This document shows, piece by piece, positions 7,927 through 15,660 of a stretch of DNA of 64,000 bases. The DNA is taken from contig JACKCR010000002.1 of NCBI GenBank assembly GCA_020633975.1, positions 496,001-560,000 of the forward strand, written 5' to 3'. A program made the position numbers and the translations under genes. The notes under the pieces were generated by a model. That model made no database searches. It saw only the letters and a list, made by a program, of their open reading frames with translations, and had not been told where the DNA came from. Within the stretch, counting starts at the first letter, position 1. Each line of letters starts with the position of its first letter. This DNA is from Candidatus Eiseniibacteriota bacterium. GTDB lineage: Bacteria > Eisenbacteria > RBG-16-71-46 > CAIMUX01.

Positions 7927-9291
7927 CTACTCGTTCACCGACGGCAACCCGGCCAGTGCCATGGCTAGCTCGCTCTCGTCGTAGCTCTGATCGGTGAGCT
8001 TTCCCGCGTGGTAGTCGGTGTAGGCCTGCATGTCGAAGTGACCGTGACCGCAGAGGTTGAAGAGGATGGTCTCGGACTTGCCTTCCGCCTTGCAGCGGAG
8101 CGCTTCCTCGATCGCACCCTTCACCGCGTGCGTCGCTTCTGGAGCAGGGACGATTCCCTCCGCGCGCGCGAACTGCACGCCGGCAGCGAAGCACTCCTTC
8201 TGCATGTAGGCCGTCGCTTCGATCAGACCGAGCTGGTGGAGGTGGCTCACGAGCGGGGCCATTCCGTGGTAGCGCAGTCCGCCGGCGTGGAAGCCGGGTG
8301 GGACGAAGGTCGATCCGAGCGTGTGCATCTTCACGAGCGGCGTGAGGTGGCCGGTATCTCCGAAGTCGTAGGCGTACTTGCCGCGGGTGAGAGACGGACA
8401 CGCCGCAGGTTCGACCGCGACGACCCGCACCTTCTCGCCGCCGCGGAGCTGACGGCCGAGGAACGGGTTCACGAGCCCGGCGAAGTTGCTTCCGCCGCCC
8501 GTGCATCCGACCAAGACGTCCGGGTAGTCGCCCGCCATCTCCATCTGCTCGATCGCCTCGATCCCGGCCACGGTCTGATGGAGGAGGACGTGGTTCAGCA
8601 CGCTGCCGAGCGCGTACTTCGTGTCGTCGCGCTGCGCGGCCATCTCGACGGCTTCCGAGATCGCGATGCCGAGGCTTCCGGTCGAGTTCGGATTCTTCTC
8701 GAGGATGGCGCGGCCCGAGGCGGTTTCGGTCGAGGGACTCGCGACGCAGCGTGCGCCGAACGCTTCCATCAGCGCCTTTCGGTACGGCTTCTGCTCGAAG
8801 CTCACCCGCACCATGTAGACGTCGATGTCGATTCCGAAGATCGCTCCGGCGAACGCGAGAGACGAGCCCCACTGACCTGCGCCGGTTTCGGTCGTGATCC
8901 GGTGGATCCCGGCGTCCTTGTTGTAGAACGCTTGCGCGACCGCGGTGTTCGGCTTGTGGCTGCCGGTCGGGCTCACGCCTTCGTACTTGTAGTAGATCTT
9001 CGCGGGCGTCTGGAGCGCCTTCTCGAGACGACGTGCGCGGAAGAGGGGAGCGGGGCGCCACTGCCGGTAGATCTCCCGCACCGGCTCCGGGATCTCGATC
9101 TCGCGGTCGGTCGAGACCTCTTGGAGGATCAGCGCCATCGGGAAGAGCGGCGCGAGGTCGTCCGGGCCGATCGGAGCGCCCGTGCCCGGGTGGAGGACCG
9201 GCGGGAGCGGAGCCGGCAGGTCCGCGGCGATGTTGTACCAAGCCTTCGGAATGCGGTCCTCGGGCAACGTGAACTTGACGCTCTCGGTCAT
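7927..9291 (-). CDS. TrpB2-type tryptophan synthase beta-like enzyme
   Basis: PLP-dependent enzyme of 454 residues. K113 in GVSPTGSHKPNTA is the Schiff-base lysine, TTETGAGQWGSSLAFA the catalytic-Glu region, and GCTGGGSNFAG the phosphate-binding loop. The N-terminal extension and the signatures KYEGVSPTGSHKPN and LGSVLNHVLLHQT are those of the TrpB2 group rather than canonical TrpB1. TrpB2 makes tryptophan from indole and serine and often lacks a TrpA partner. No trpA or other trp gene is nearby, as is common for TrpB2; indole scavenging, or a function in another complex, is possible. ATG start with GGAGG about nine bases upstream. It lies 203 bases downstream of cca on the same strand. That gap shows no further gene or clear terminator. 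Confidence 0.9.
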   Translation of the reverse strand: MTESVKFTLPEDRIPKAWYNIAADLPAPLPPVLHPGTGAPIGPDDLAPLFPMALILQEVSTDREIEIPEPVREIYRQWRPAPLFRARRLEKALQTPAKIYYKYEGVSPTGSHKPNTAVAQAFYNKDAGIHRITTETGAGQWGSSLAFAGAIFGIDIDVYMVRVSFEQKPYRKALMEAFGARCVASPSTETASGRAILEKNPNSTGSLGIAISEAVEMAAQRDDTKYALGSVLNHVLLHQTVAGIEAIEQMEMAGDYPDVLVGCTGGGSNFAGLVNPFLGRQLRGGEKVRVVAVEPAACPSLTRGKYAYDFGDTGHLTPLVKMHTLGSTFVPPGFHAGGLRYHGMAPLVSHLHQLGLIEATAYMQKECFAAGVQFARAEGIVPAPEATHAVKGAIEEALRCKAEGKSETILFNLCGHGHFDMQAYTDYHAGKLTDQSYDESELAMALAGLPSVNE

Positions 9292-9494
9292 GGGGTCGGT
9301 CCTCCCGGATTCGTGTAGCGGGCCCGGGTGATCGTCGCTCTGGAGATCACTCTAGACGAGACATCGACCAGGAGAGGCGGGTTTCTGAAGCGGCGAGACT
9401 GGTGGGTGAGGGCGCGCCCAGGTCGGGGCGCCAGCCTGTCCAGGTCGATGCGCCGGCCCGGCATGGCTTGTGATGTGCGAAAGAGTCTCCGTCC

Positions 9495-10889
9495 CTACGA
9501 CTGCGGGAGGCCGAGCAGCTCTTCTGCGCGGGCCAGCAGCGCCGAGGGCTCGTTCCGTGACGGGTCCTCGAGCACGTCTTCAAGGAGAGCGTGGAGGATG
9601 GAACCGATCCACTTGCCTGGCGGGCGCCCGAATCGATCCATGAGGTCGTGACCGCTGATGGCCAGGTCCTTGACGGAAAGCGCCGCGTCGGACGCGAGGA
9701 CCTGCTCGATCCGTTCGGCCAGCTCGTCGAGTTCGGGGGCGACCCGGGTCCGCTTCCCGTTGCCGCGCGTGTCGGCGGCCCGGAGCCGGTAGAGAGCTCG
9801 CACCTGGTCGGGCCCCACGGTTCGGAGGAAACGCCGGACGGCGCCGTCGGACCAATCGGAGGTGTAGTGGAACATGTGCTGCCGGACGAGGTGAGCGACG
9901 TCGCCGCGGTCTTCGTTCGAGAAGCGGAGCCGGGAGAGGGCGCGTCGCGCGTGTTGTTCGCTCCGGATCTGGTGCGAGTAGAACGTGGCGGTGTGTTCGC
10001 CGAGGACGCGAGTCTCCGGCTTGCCGACGTCATGGAAGAGCGCGGCCCAGCGGACGAGTCTGTCTTCGGGCGCGGCGCCGTCGACGGCAGCGAGGGTGTG
10101 GTAGAAGACGTCGTAGGCGTGGTGCGGATTCTGCGCCACTCCGTAGCAGGAGACGAGTTCCGGCAGGATCCGTGAGAGGAGACCGGTCTCGTGGAGCAAC
10201 TCGAGCCCCGCACCGGCGCGCTCCGTCCCGAGGATCCGCTCCATCTCCGCGGCTACGCGTTCGCGAGAGACGCGGGTGAGCGTGGGAGCGAGCCGGACCA
10301 CGGCGCGGAGGGTGTCCCGCTCGATCTCGAAATCGAGCTGCACGGACAGCCGAACCGCCCGAAGGATCCGAAGCGCGTCTTCTGCGAACCGTTCGTGCGG
10401 AGTGCCGACGGTGCGGAGGCGACGTGCGTCGAGATCGGCGAGGCCCCCATGCGGATCGAGCAGGCTCCGCGCGTCCGGATTCCAGGCGAGCGCGTTGACA
10501 GTGAAGTCTCGACGAGCGAGGTCGTCTTCCGGACGCGTGGAGTACTCCACGGTGTCCGGATGGCGGCCGTCGGAGTATCCGAGGTCTCGACGGAAGGTGG
10601 TGACCTCGTACTCGTCGTCTTGGCCCACGACTACGATGGTTCCGAACTGAGCGCCGACGGCCACCGTGCGGGGGAAGAGGGAGCGGATCGTCTCCGGGAG
10701 GAGGTCCGTGGCGAGGTCCCAATCGCGGACCTGACGACCCAAGATCGAGTCGCGGACGGCTCCACCCACGATCCAGGCCTGTCCTCCGGCTTCCTCGAGG
10801 CGTGCGGCGATGTCCCGGACCTCTCCCGGGACGACGGCCGACGCGAGTGCGTCCGGAAGCTCTCTCTCTCGGTACATCTCCTGTCCCAT
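9495..10889 (-). CDS. cca: CCA-adding tRNA nucleotidyltransferase with HD domain
   Basis: 464 residues. The class II nucleotidyltransferase head has GGAVRDSILG followed by RDWDLAT (catalytic DxD), then DLARRDFTVNALAW and the template Asp-Arg segment ERFAEDALRILRAVR. After the neck an HD domain shows ALFHDVGKPETR near residue 290. It adds or repairs the 3' CCA end of tRNAs. The HD domain is typical of many bacterial homologues and gives phosphohydrolase activity in some. The start ATG lies close to a possible minus-strand promoter (TATACG at 10904-10909, TAGACT at 10926-10931, 16-base spacer), giving a very short leader. A second ATG four codons later is an alternative. Confidence 0.93.
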   Translation of the reverse strand: MGQEMYRERELPDALASAVVPGEVRDIAARLEEAGGQAWIVGGAVRDSILGRQVRDWDLATDLLPETIRSLFPRTVAVGAQFGTIVVVGQDDEYEVTTFRRDLGYSDGRHPDTVEYSTRPEDDLARRDFTVNALAWNPDARSLLDPHGGLADLDARRLRTVGTPHERFAEDALRILRAVRLSVQLDFEIERDTLRAVVRLAPTLTRVSRERVAAEMERILGTERAGAGLELLHETGLLSRILPELVSCYGVAQNPHHAYDVFYHTLAAVDGAAPEDRLVRWAALFHDVGKPETRVLGEHTATFYSHQIRSEQHARRALSRLRFSNEDRGDVAHLVRQHMFHYTSDWSDGAVRRFLRTVGPDQVRALYRLRAADTRGNGKRTRVAPELDELAERIEQVLASDAALSVKDLAISGHDLMDRFGRPPGKWIGSILHALLEDVLEDPSRNEPSALLARAEELLGLPQS

Positions 10890-10914
10890 CCTGGGTGTCG
10901 CTCCGTATAGTGGC

Positions 10915-10943
10915 TTGACGGCCGAAGTCTACCCTTCGAGAAT
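10915..10943 (+). promoter_or_regulatory. Predicted sigma70-type promoter of the GT2/GT87 genes
   Basis: TTGACG at 10915-10920 and GAGAAT at 10938-10943 are separated by exactly 17 bases and lie 38 bases before the glycosyltransferase ATG, in the divergent gap with cca. This is sequence evidence only. Confidence 0.5.
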
Positions 10944-10981
10944 CCTTCGGTCACGCTCCCGAGGAGACCCGCTCAATACTC

Positions 10982-12673
10982 ATGGTCCTACTCGACGTCT
11001 CGTTGCTCGCGCTCTACGTAGTCGCTTCCCTCGGGCTCTTCCTCTACGGAATGAACTGCTACGTGATGATCGCCCTGTTCTACCGGTCGCGAGATCGGGA
11101 GAGGCGGGAGAACACCGAGTTCCGTCGGTCGTTCGTGGACTCCGGCACCGAGCTTCCCAAGGTCACGACCCAGCTTCCCATCTACAACGAACGGTTCGTG
11201 GCCGAGCGTCTCCTCCGCGCCGTCGTGCGCATGGAGTATCCCCGCGCGCGGCACCAGATCCAGGTGCTCGACGACTCTGACGACGATACGGTGGAGATCG
11301 TGGCGCGCGCGGTCGAACGGTACCGCGCCGAAGGGTACGACGTGATGCACGTCCGGCGAACGGACCGCTCGGGGTTCAAGGCCGGCGCTCTTCGGCACGG
11401 CACGCGGCTCGCCACGGGCGAGTTCCTCGCGGTCTTCGATGCCGACTTCGTGCCCCCTCGGGACTTCCTCCTCCAGACGGTTCCGTTCTTCTACCAGCAC
11501 CCCAAGATCGCCATGGTCCAGACGCGATGGGGACACGTGAACTGGGATCACTCCTGGATCACGCGCGCGCAATCCGTAGGAATCGACGGGCACTTCGTCG
11601 TGGAGCAAGGCGCGCGCACGTGGAACGGCCTCTACATGAACTTCAACGGGACGGCCGGAGTGTGGCGCCGGACTGCCGTCGAGGACGCCGGGGGTTGGGA
11701 GGCGGACACGCTGACGGAGGACTTGGACCTGTCCTATCGGGCCCAACTCGCCGGTTGGCGGATGAAGTATCTGGCCGACGTGGTCACTCCCGCGGAGATT
11801 CCGGTCGACATGAACGGGCTCAAGTCGCAACAGCACCGTTGGGCGAAGGGCAGTATCCAGACCGCGCGGAAGATCCTTCCGCGTGTCTTCCGCGCGCCGG
11901 TGCCGTTGTTCAAGAAGGTGGAAGCCGTCTTCCATCTCACGCACTACGCGATTCATCCGCTCATGCTCGTGAGCTCCCTCCTCGCGCTGCCCGCACTCGC
12001 CGGCCCCCAGTTCGCGGCGTCCCGGCCGATCCTCGCGTTGGTGGGGCTGTGTCTCCTCGCCTCGACGCTCAGCCCTTCGATCCTCTACGTCGTTTCGCAA
12101 AGGGAAGCGTACGCGGACTGGAAGTCGCGGCTCTTGATCCTGCCGGTGCTCGTTGCCGTGGGTGTGGGAATCGCGGTCAACAACAGCCGCGCCGTGTTCG
12201 AGGCGCTCACGGGAAAGAAGAGCGCGTTCGTGCGGACCCCGAAGCACGGAGTGACGAGCGCTGGGGAGCCGAACGCTGGGGGGACTAGCGCCGGAGAGAC
12301 GAACGCCGGGGTGACTCGCGCCGGAGTGACAAGCGCTGGGGAGATTGCCGGGGCGACTGCTTGCGCGGCTTCACGTCGGCTCGACTTCAACCAGACCGGG
12401 TCGGTTGCGTCGGGTGCAGCGGCGTCGTCTTCGATCGCGACTCGGTACCGCATCTATCGGATCCGTCCGCAGCCGTTCGTGGCAGTCGAGATCCTGCTCG
12501 CGGCCTACGGGTTCGTCAGCCTCTACGTCTACTGCCAGGCGGGGAAGTGGGCCGTCGTCCCGTTCCTCTTCCTCACTTCGGTCGGCTATCTCTCGGTCGG
12601 GATCTTGTCGCTCCGCCACGGCCACCGGTCGCAGCCCAGGCTCCGGGCCTCCGAGCTGGCGTCGGCCCAGTGA
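10982..12673 (+). CDS. Membrane glycosyltransferase family 2, cellulose synthase-like
   Basis: 563 residues. An N-terminal transmembrane helix (about 8-32) precedes a GT-A catalytic domain with VTTQLPIYNE, VLDDSDDD, FDADF (DxD 153-155), TEDLDLSYRAQLAGW and the QxxRW motif as QQHRWAKG. At least four more hydrophobic helices follow. Such processive-type GT2 enzymes polymerise or transfer sugars at the inner membrane and often export the product. A 30-residue insertion of six 5-residue repeats (about residues 424-453) sits in a loop between the C-terminal membrane segments. The stop overlaps the start of the next gene (GTGA), so the pair is translationally coupled. The product glycan is unknown. 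Confidence 0.85.
   Translation: MVLLDVSLLALYVVASLGLFLYGMNCYVMIALFYRSRDRERRENTEFRRSFVDSGTELPKVTTQLPIYNERFVAERLLRAVVRMEYPRARHQIQVLDDSDDDTVEIVARAVERYRAEGYDVMHVRRTDRSGFKAGALRHGTRLATGEFLAVFDADFVPPRDFLLQTVPFFYQHPKIAMVQTRWGHVNWDHSWITRAQSVGIDGHFVVEQGARTWNGLYMNFNGTAGVWRRTAVEDAGGWEADTLTEDLDLSYRAQLAGWRMKYLADVVTPAEIPVDMNGLKSQQHRWAKGSIQTARKILPRVFRAPVPLFKKVEAVFHLTHYAIHPLMLVSSLLALPALAGPQFAASRPILALVGLCLLASTLSPSILYVVSQREAYADWKSRLLILPVLVAVGVGIAVNNSRAVFEALTGKKSAFVRTPKHGVTSAGEPNAGGTSAGETNAGVTRAGVTSAGEIAGATACAASRRLDFNQTGSVASGAAASSSIATRYRIYRIRPQPFVAVEILLAAYGFVSLYVYCQAGKWAVVPFLFLTSVGYLSVGILSLRHGHRSQPRLRASELASAQ
12251..12340 (+). repeat. In-frame 15-base tandem repeat, six copies, inside the GT2 gene
   Basis: Six consecutive 15-base units encode VTSAG, EPNAG, GTSAG, ETNAG, VTRAG and VTSAG. 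Units differ at several bases, so the array is not a recent perfect expansion. It lies in a hydrophilic loop between membrane helices of the glycosyltransferase. Confidence 0.85.
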
Positions 12674-13962
12674 CGACGCTCCTCTCCGGGGCGGTCGGGC
12701 TCGTCGTTGGCACGGTCTGGCTCGCACGGCTCGGCGCTCTCGGTGTCCAACGAGGCGAGTTTCTGGCTGCGTACGCGCTCGTCTGCGTGGCCTACCTGGT
12801 CGCACTGCGGGCGGTAGGGAGGCTTGGCCGTCTCACGACACGTCGGGTGCTCGTTCTCGTCGGCTTGGTCGCGATCGTCTGCCGGCTGTCGGCGCTCGCC
12901 CTACCCGAGTCCGACGACGTCTACCGATACCTCTGGGAGGGGCGACTCCAGCACCATGGTGGGAATCCGTACGTCGTCTCTCCGATCGAGGCGCGGACGG
13001 CGTTTCCGGAGATCGCGGAGCACGATCCCTACCTGCCGCGGGTCAACCATCCCGATCTGACCACGATCTACCCTCCGCTCGCAGAGCTCGTGTTTCGCGC
13101 GGCGACCGCGGTGTCGTACCGCGTCACGGCGTGGAAGCTCTGGATGCTCGGCATGGAGCTCCTTCTCGTTCTGCTCCTCGCTGCGCGATTGCGGGCGAGC
13201 GGGCGTCCATCGGAAGACCTCCTAGCCTATGCGTGGCACCCGCTCCCGATCCTCGCGTTCGCGGGGGAGGGGCACATGGACGTGCTGATGCTTCTCGCGC
13301 TCTGGGTCGCGATCCACGGAGTCCTCTCCGGCCGATCCGCGTTTGCCGGAGCCGGGTTTGCGAGTGCGATCGGGAGCAAGCTCATCCCGGTGATCTACCT
13401 GCCTGCGTTCGGCCGCCGACTCGGTCCGCGCGGATGGGGAGTCGCTCTCGCCGTCGCGCTGCTGCCCACGCTCGTCTATCTCGACGCCGGGTGGGGGCTC
13501 GTACGGATCGCATTCCGTTTCGGTCGCGAGATGGCGCACAACTCGGGGTCGTATCTACTGCTGTCCCGGCTCGTGGGGGAGGAGCGCGCGCCGCTTCTCG
13601 CCCTCGTCCTCTTCACCGTGTTCTGGTTCGCTTCCCGGACCTGGTTCCGTCGTGAGGAGGGCTCCGAACGCATGGTTCAGGGGATGCTCCATCTCACGGG
13701 CGCGTTCCTCTTGCTCGCTCCGACGCTCCACCCGTGGTACCTCACCTGGCTCGTGCCCTTCTTCGTCGTTCGGCGTCCGCTGGGCTGGGTGGCGCTCAGC
13801 CTCACCGGCGGGCTCGCTTACCTCGCATACGGTTATCTGGCCGAGACCGGGGTCTTCCACCTGCCCGCAGGCTGGGTCGCACTCGAGTTCGGGCTCCCAG
13901 CAGCGGCCGTTCTCGTCGCGGTCCTGGCTCGGCGCGTTCAGGGGACTGTGCGGCTTTCTTGA
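12670..13962 (+). CDS. GT87-like (DUF2029) polytopic glycosyltransferase
   Basis: Integral membrane protein of about 430 residues with roughly ten hydrophobic segments. The first large loop carries ESDDVYRYLWEGRLQHHGGNPY, the acidic-pair motif of GT-C mannosyltransferases using polyprenyl-phosphate sugars. Later APTLHPWYLTWLVPF matches the W-x-L-T-W region of the GT87/DUF2029 group. I placed the start at GTG 12670, whose GTGA overlaps the stop of the GT2 gene. Upstream in-frame codons lie inside that gene. With the GT2 enzyme it probably builds a lipid-linked or envelope glycan; acceptor and sugar are not inferable here. Confidence 0.75.
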   Translation: MTTLLSGAVGLVVGTVWLARLGALGVQRGEFLAAYALVCVAYLVALRAVGRLGRLTTRRVLVLVGLVAIVCRLSALALPESDDVYRYLWEGRLQHHGGNPYVVSPIEARTAFPEIAEHDPYLPRVNHPDLTTIYPPLAELVFRAATAVSYRVTAWKLWMLGMELLLVLLLAARLRASGRPSEDLLAYAWHPLPILAFAGEGHMDVLMLLALWVAIHGVLSGRSAFAGAGFASAIGSKLIPVIYLPAFGRRLGPRGWGVALAVALLPTLVYLDAGWGLVRIAFRFGREMAHNSGSYLLLSRLVGEERAPLLALVLFTVFWFASRTWFRREEGSERMVQGMLHLTGAFLLLAPTLHPWYLTWLVPFFVVRRPLGWVALSLTGGLAYLAYGYLAETGVFHLPAGWVALEFGLPAAAVLVAVLARRVQGTVRLS

Positions 13963-14048
13963 CCGTGTCCGGCCCACTTCCGTACACTAGTCCGACGGGC
14001 GGAAGCCCCATCATCCGGCACGGACATCTCACGAGGAGCCCGACCACA

Positions 14049-14675
14049 ATGACCACTCGATTCCGCCTGGGCGCAGCTGCGCTCACTCTCTTGGCCATCC
14101 CGTCCCTGGCCTCCGCCTACAGCTTCGGTCCGCCCGACGGCCGCGCAGGGAACCCCCCGTTCAACGAAAACTGCACGGAGTGCCACTTCAGCTTCGACGT
14201 CAACTCTGGCGACGGTGCACTCGAACTCCTGGGTCTGCCGACCGAGTACGTTCCCGGCGAGGTCTATCCGCTCACCGTCCAGCTCTCCGATCCCGGGCAG
14301 ATGCGTTGGGGCTTCGAGCTGACGGTTCTGGACGACGCCGACTTCAACCTCCAGGGCGGACAGCTCCAGGTTACCGATGCGGTGCAGACGCAGATCTCGC
14401 TCGACCCGGAGAGCGAAGCGGATTACCTCAAGCACACCTTCGACGGCCTGCACGACGGAGTCACCGACGGCCCGGTTACCTGGGACTTCGAGTGGGTCGC
14501 TCCCGGCCCCGAGAAGAACAGCGTGACGTTCTATGTCGCGGGCAACGCGGCGGACGGAGACTTCTCGCTGACGAACGACTACATCTACACCCGTTCGTTC
14601 ACGCTGCGTCCCTCGGACCCGACGCCGGTTAGCGGCTCGACGTGGGGACAGATCAAGCGACTCTTCGCTCGCTGA
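14049..14675 (+). CDS. Secreted choice-of-anchor/Reeler-like domain protein with CxxCH motif
   Basis: 208 residues. Signal peptide (about 1-23, ending PSLASA), then GPPDGRAGNPPFNENCTECH with C42, C45 and H46 forming a c-type haem-binding-type CxxCH. A beta-rich domain follows (VPGEVYPLTVQLSDPG, RWGFELTVLDD) that resembles Reeler or 'choice-of-anchor V' domains, in which such a motif is common near the mature N terminus. The C terminus SGSTWGQIKRLFAR is a short amphipathic tail, not a sorting domain. Good ribosome-binding site GAGGAG. It sits 86 bases after the GT87 gene on the same strand. The function is unknown; an extracytoplasmic electron-transfer or haem-sensing role is only possible. 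Confidence 0.7.
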   Translation: MTTRFRLGAAALTLLAIPSLASAYSFGPPDGRAGNPPFNENCTECHFSFDVNSGDGALELLGLPTEYVPGEVYPLTVQLSDPGQMRWGFELTVLDDADFNLQGGQLQVTDAVQTQISLDPESEADYLKHTFDGLHDGVTDGPVTWDFEWVAPGPEKNSVTFYVAGNAADGDFSLTNDYIYTRSFTLRPSDPTPVSGSTWGQIKRLFAR

Positions 14676-14698
14676 TCGCTCGTCCGCTTCGAAACACG

Positions 14699-14727
14699 AC
14701 GACCCCGGGGGACTCCTCCGGGGTCGT
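14699..14727 (+). terminator. Rho-independent terminator
   Basis: ACGACCCCGG at 14699-14708 pairs with CCGGGGTCGT at 14718-14727 (10 bp, nine-base loop), followed by TTCGTTT. It lies 24 bases after the stop of the CxxCH protein gene and 48 bases before the end of the convergent gene. Confidence 0.8.
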
Positions 14728-14774
14728 TTCGTTTCCGCCACGTGACGAGGGGCCGCGCATCACACGGCCGAGAT

Positions 14775-15410
14775 CTACCTGCGCAGGACGACGAGCCGTC
14801 CCACCTCGTCAGCCGGGCCGACCTGAACACGATAGAAGTAGGTACCCGTGGGGACCGGGGTGCCCCGCGAGTCGGTACCGTCCCAGTCCACCTGGTAGAT
14901 TCCGAGGGGAGAGTACGCTTCCCAGAGGGTGCGGACTTCGCGACCGGTAGGGTCGAAGATGGCAACACGGGTCGGAACTTCCGAACGGTGGGCGATCGTA
15001 GCGGGGACGGTCCAGGAGATCGTGGTCTCCCCGCGCATCGGGTTCGGCGCACCCTTGCTGCTCAAGATCATTCCGCGTTTGGCGTCGATGGTGAAGCCGA
15101 CCGGGCCGAACGTGCGCTCCTCGCCATCAGGCATCTCGACCAGGATTCGGTACTGGTAGTAGGCGTCGATTTCGGCTTCGAGGTCGATGTAGGTGCAGCG
15201 CTCCGTGCACCCGGTGAGGCTGTGTTCGAGGGTCGCGAATCCGGCTTCCGCGCCGTCCGCCCGCTGGACGATGTACTGGGGGTAGGTGCCGTCCAGCTCC
15301 ACCTTCACGATCCGGCCGTCGTAGGTCGCCCGAAGCTCCTGGGCATCCGCTGTGCTCGCTCCGACGACTGCCACGATCAGGGCGAACAATGCGTTCCAAA
15401 CGACTCGCAT
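14775..15410 (-). CDS. Small secreted protein with FlgD-Ig/type A sorting-like domain
   Basis: 211 residues. Signal peptide 1-23 (VVGASTADAQ), then a ~90-residue beta-rich domain with one cysteine pair (GCTERC) resembling a fibronectin III-like module: YRILVEMPDGEERTFGPVGF. The last ~80 residues form the FlgD-like domain: PNPMRGETTISW, IFDPTGREVR, VDWDGTDSRG, VPTGTYFYRVQVG. By analogy with T9SS cargo it should be secreted and surface-attached. Good ribosome-binding site AGAGGAGG before the ATG. It diverges from the solute-binding protein gene across 250 bases in which I see no further gene. Confidence 0.75.
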   Translation of the reverse strand: MRVVWNALFALIVAVVGASTADAQELRATYDGRIVKVELDGTYPQYIVQRADGAEAGFATLEHSLTGCTERCTYIDLEAEIDAYYQYRILVEMPDGEERTFGPVGFTIDAKRGMILSSKGAPNPMRGETTISWTVPATIAHRSEVPTRVAIFDPTGREVRTLWEAYSPLGIYQVDWDGTDSRGTPVPTGTYFYRVQVGPADEVGRLVVLRR

Positions 15411-15660
15411 CTGGCCTCCTCTGCTGGGCTGGGTATGGCGCTGGTCACTCCAACTCGTCGCCGACCGTCCGGTCCATGTTGCTCGAGTGGGGCGACGTTC
15501 ATGGCTACGTCTGTTTCGACGGGTATCGGGAGGAATAGTGCCCGAATCGGCTCCGTGTGACCCTCGTTCTCTTTGAAAACTTGGCGGTTAACGACGGGCC
15601 GACACCATCCGATCTTCCTTCCAGGGGCCTCCCACCAGAGGCGAGTACGCCCCGTCGAGT

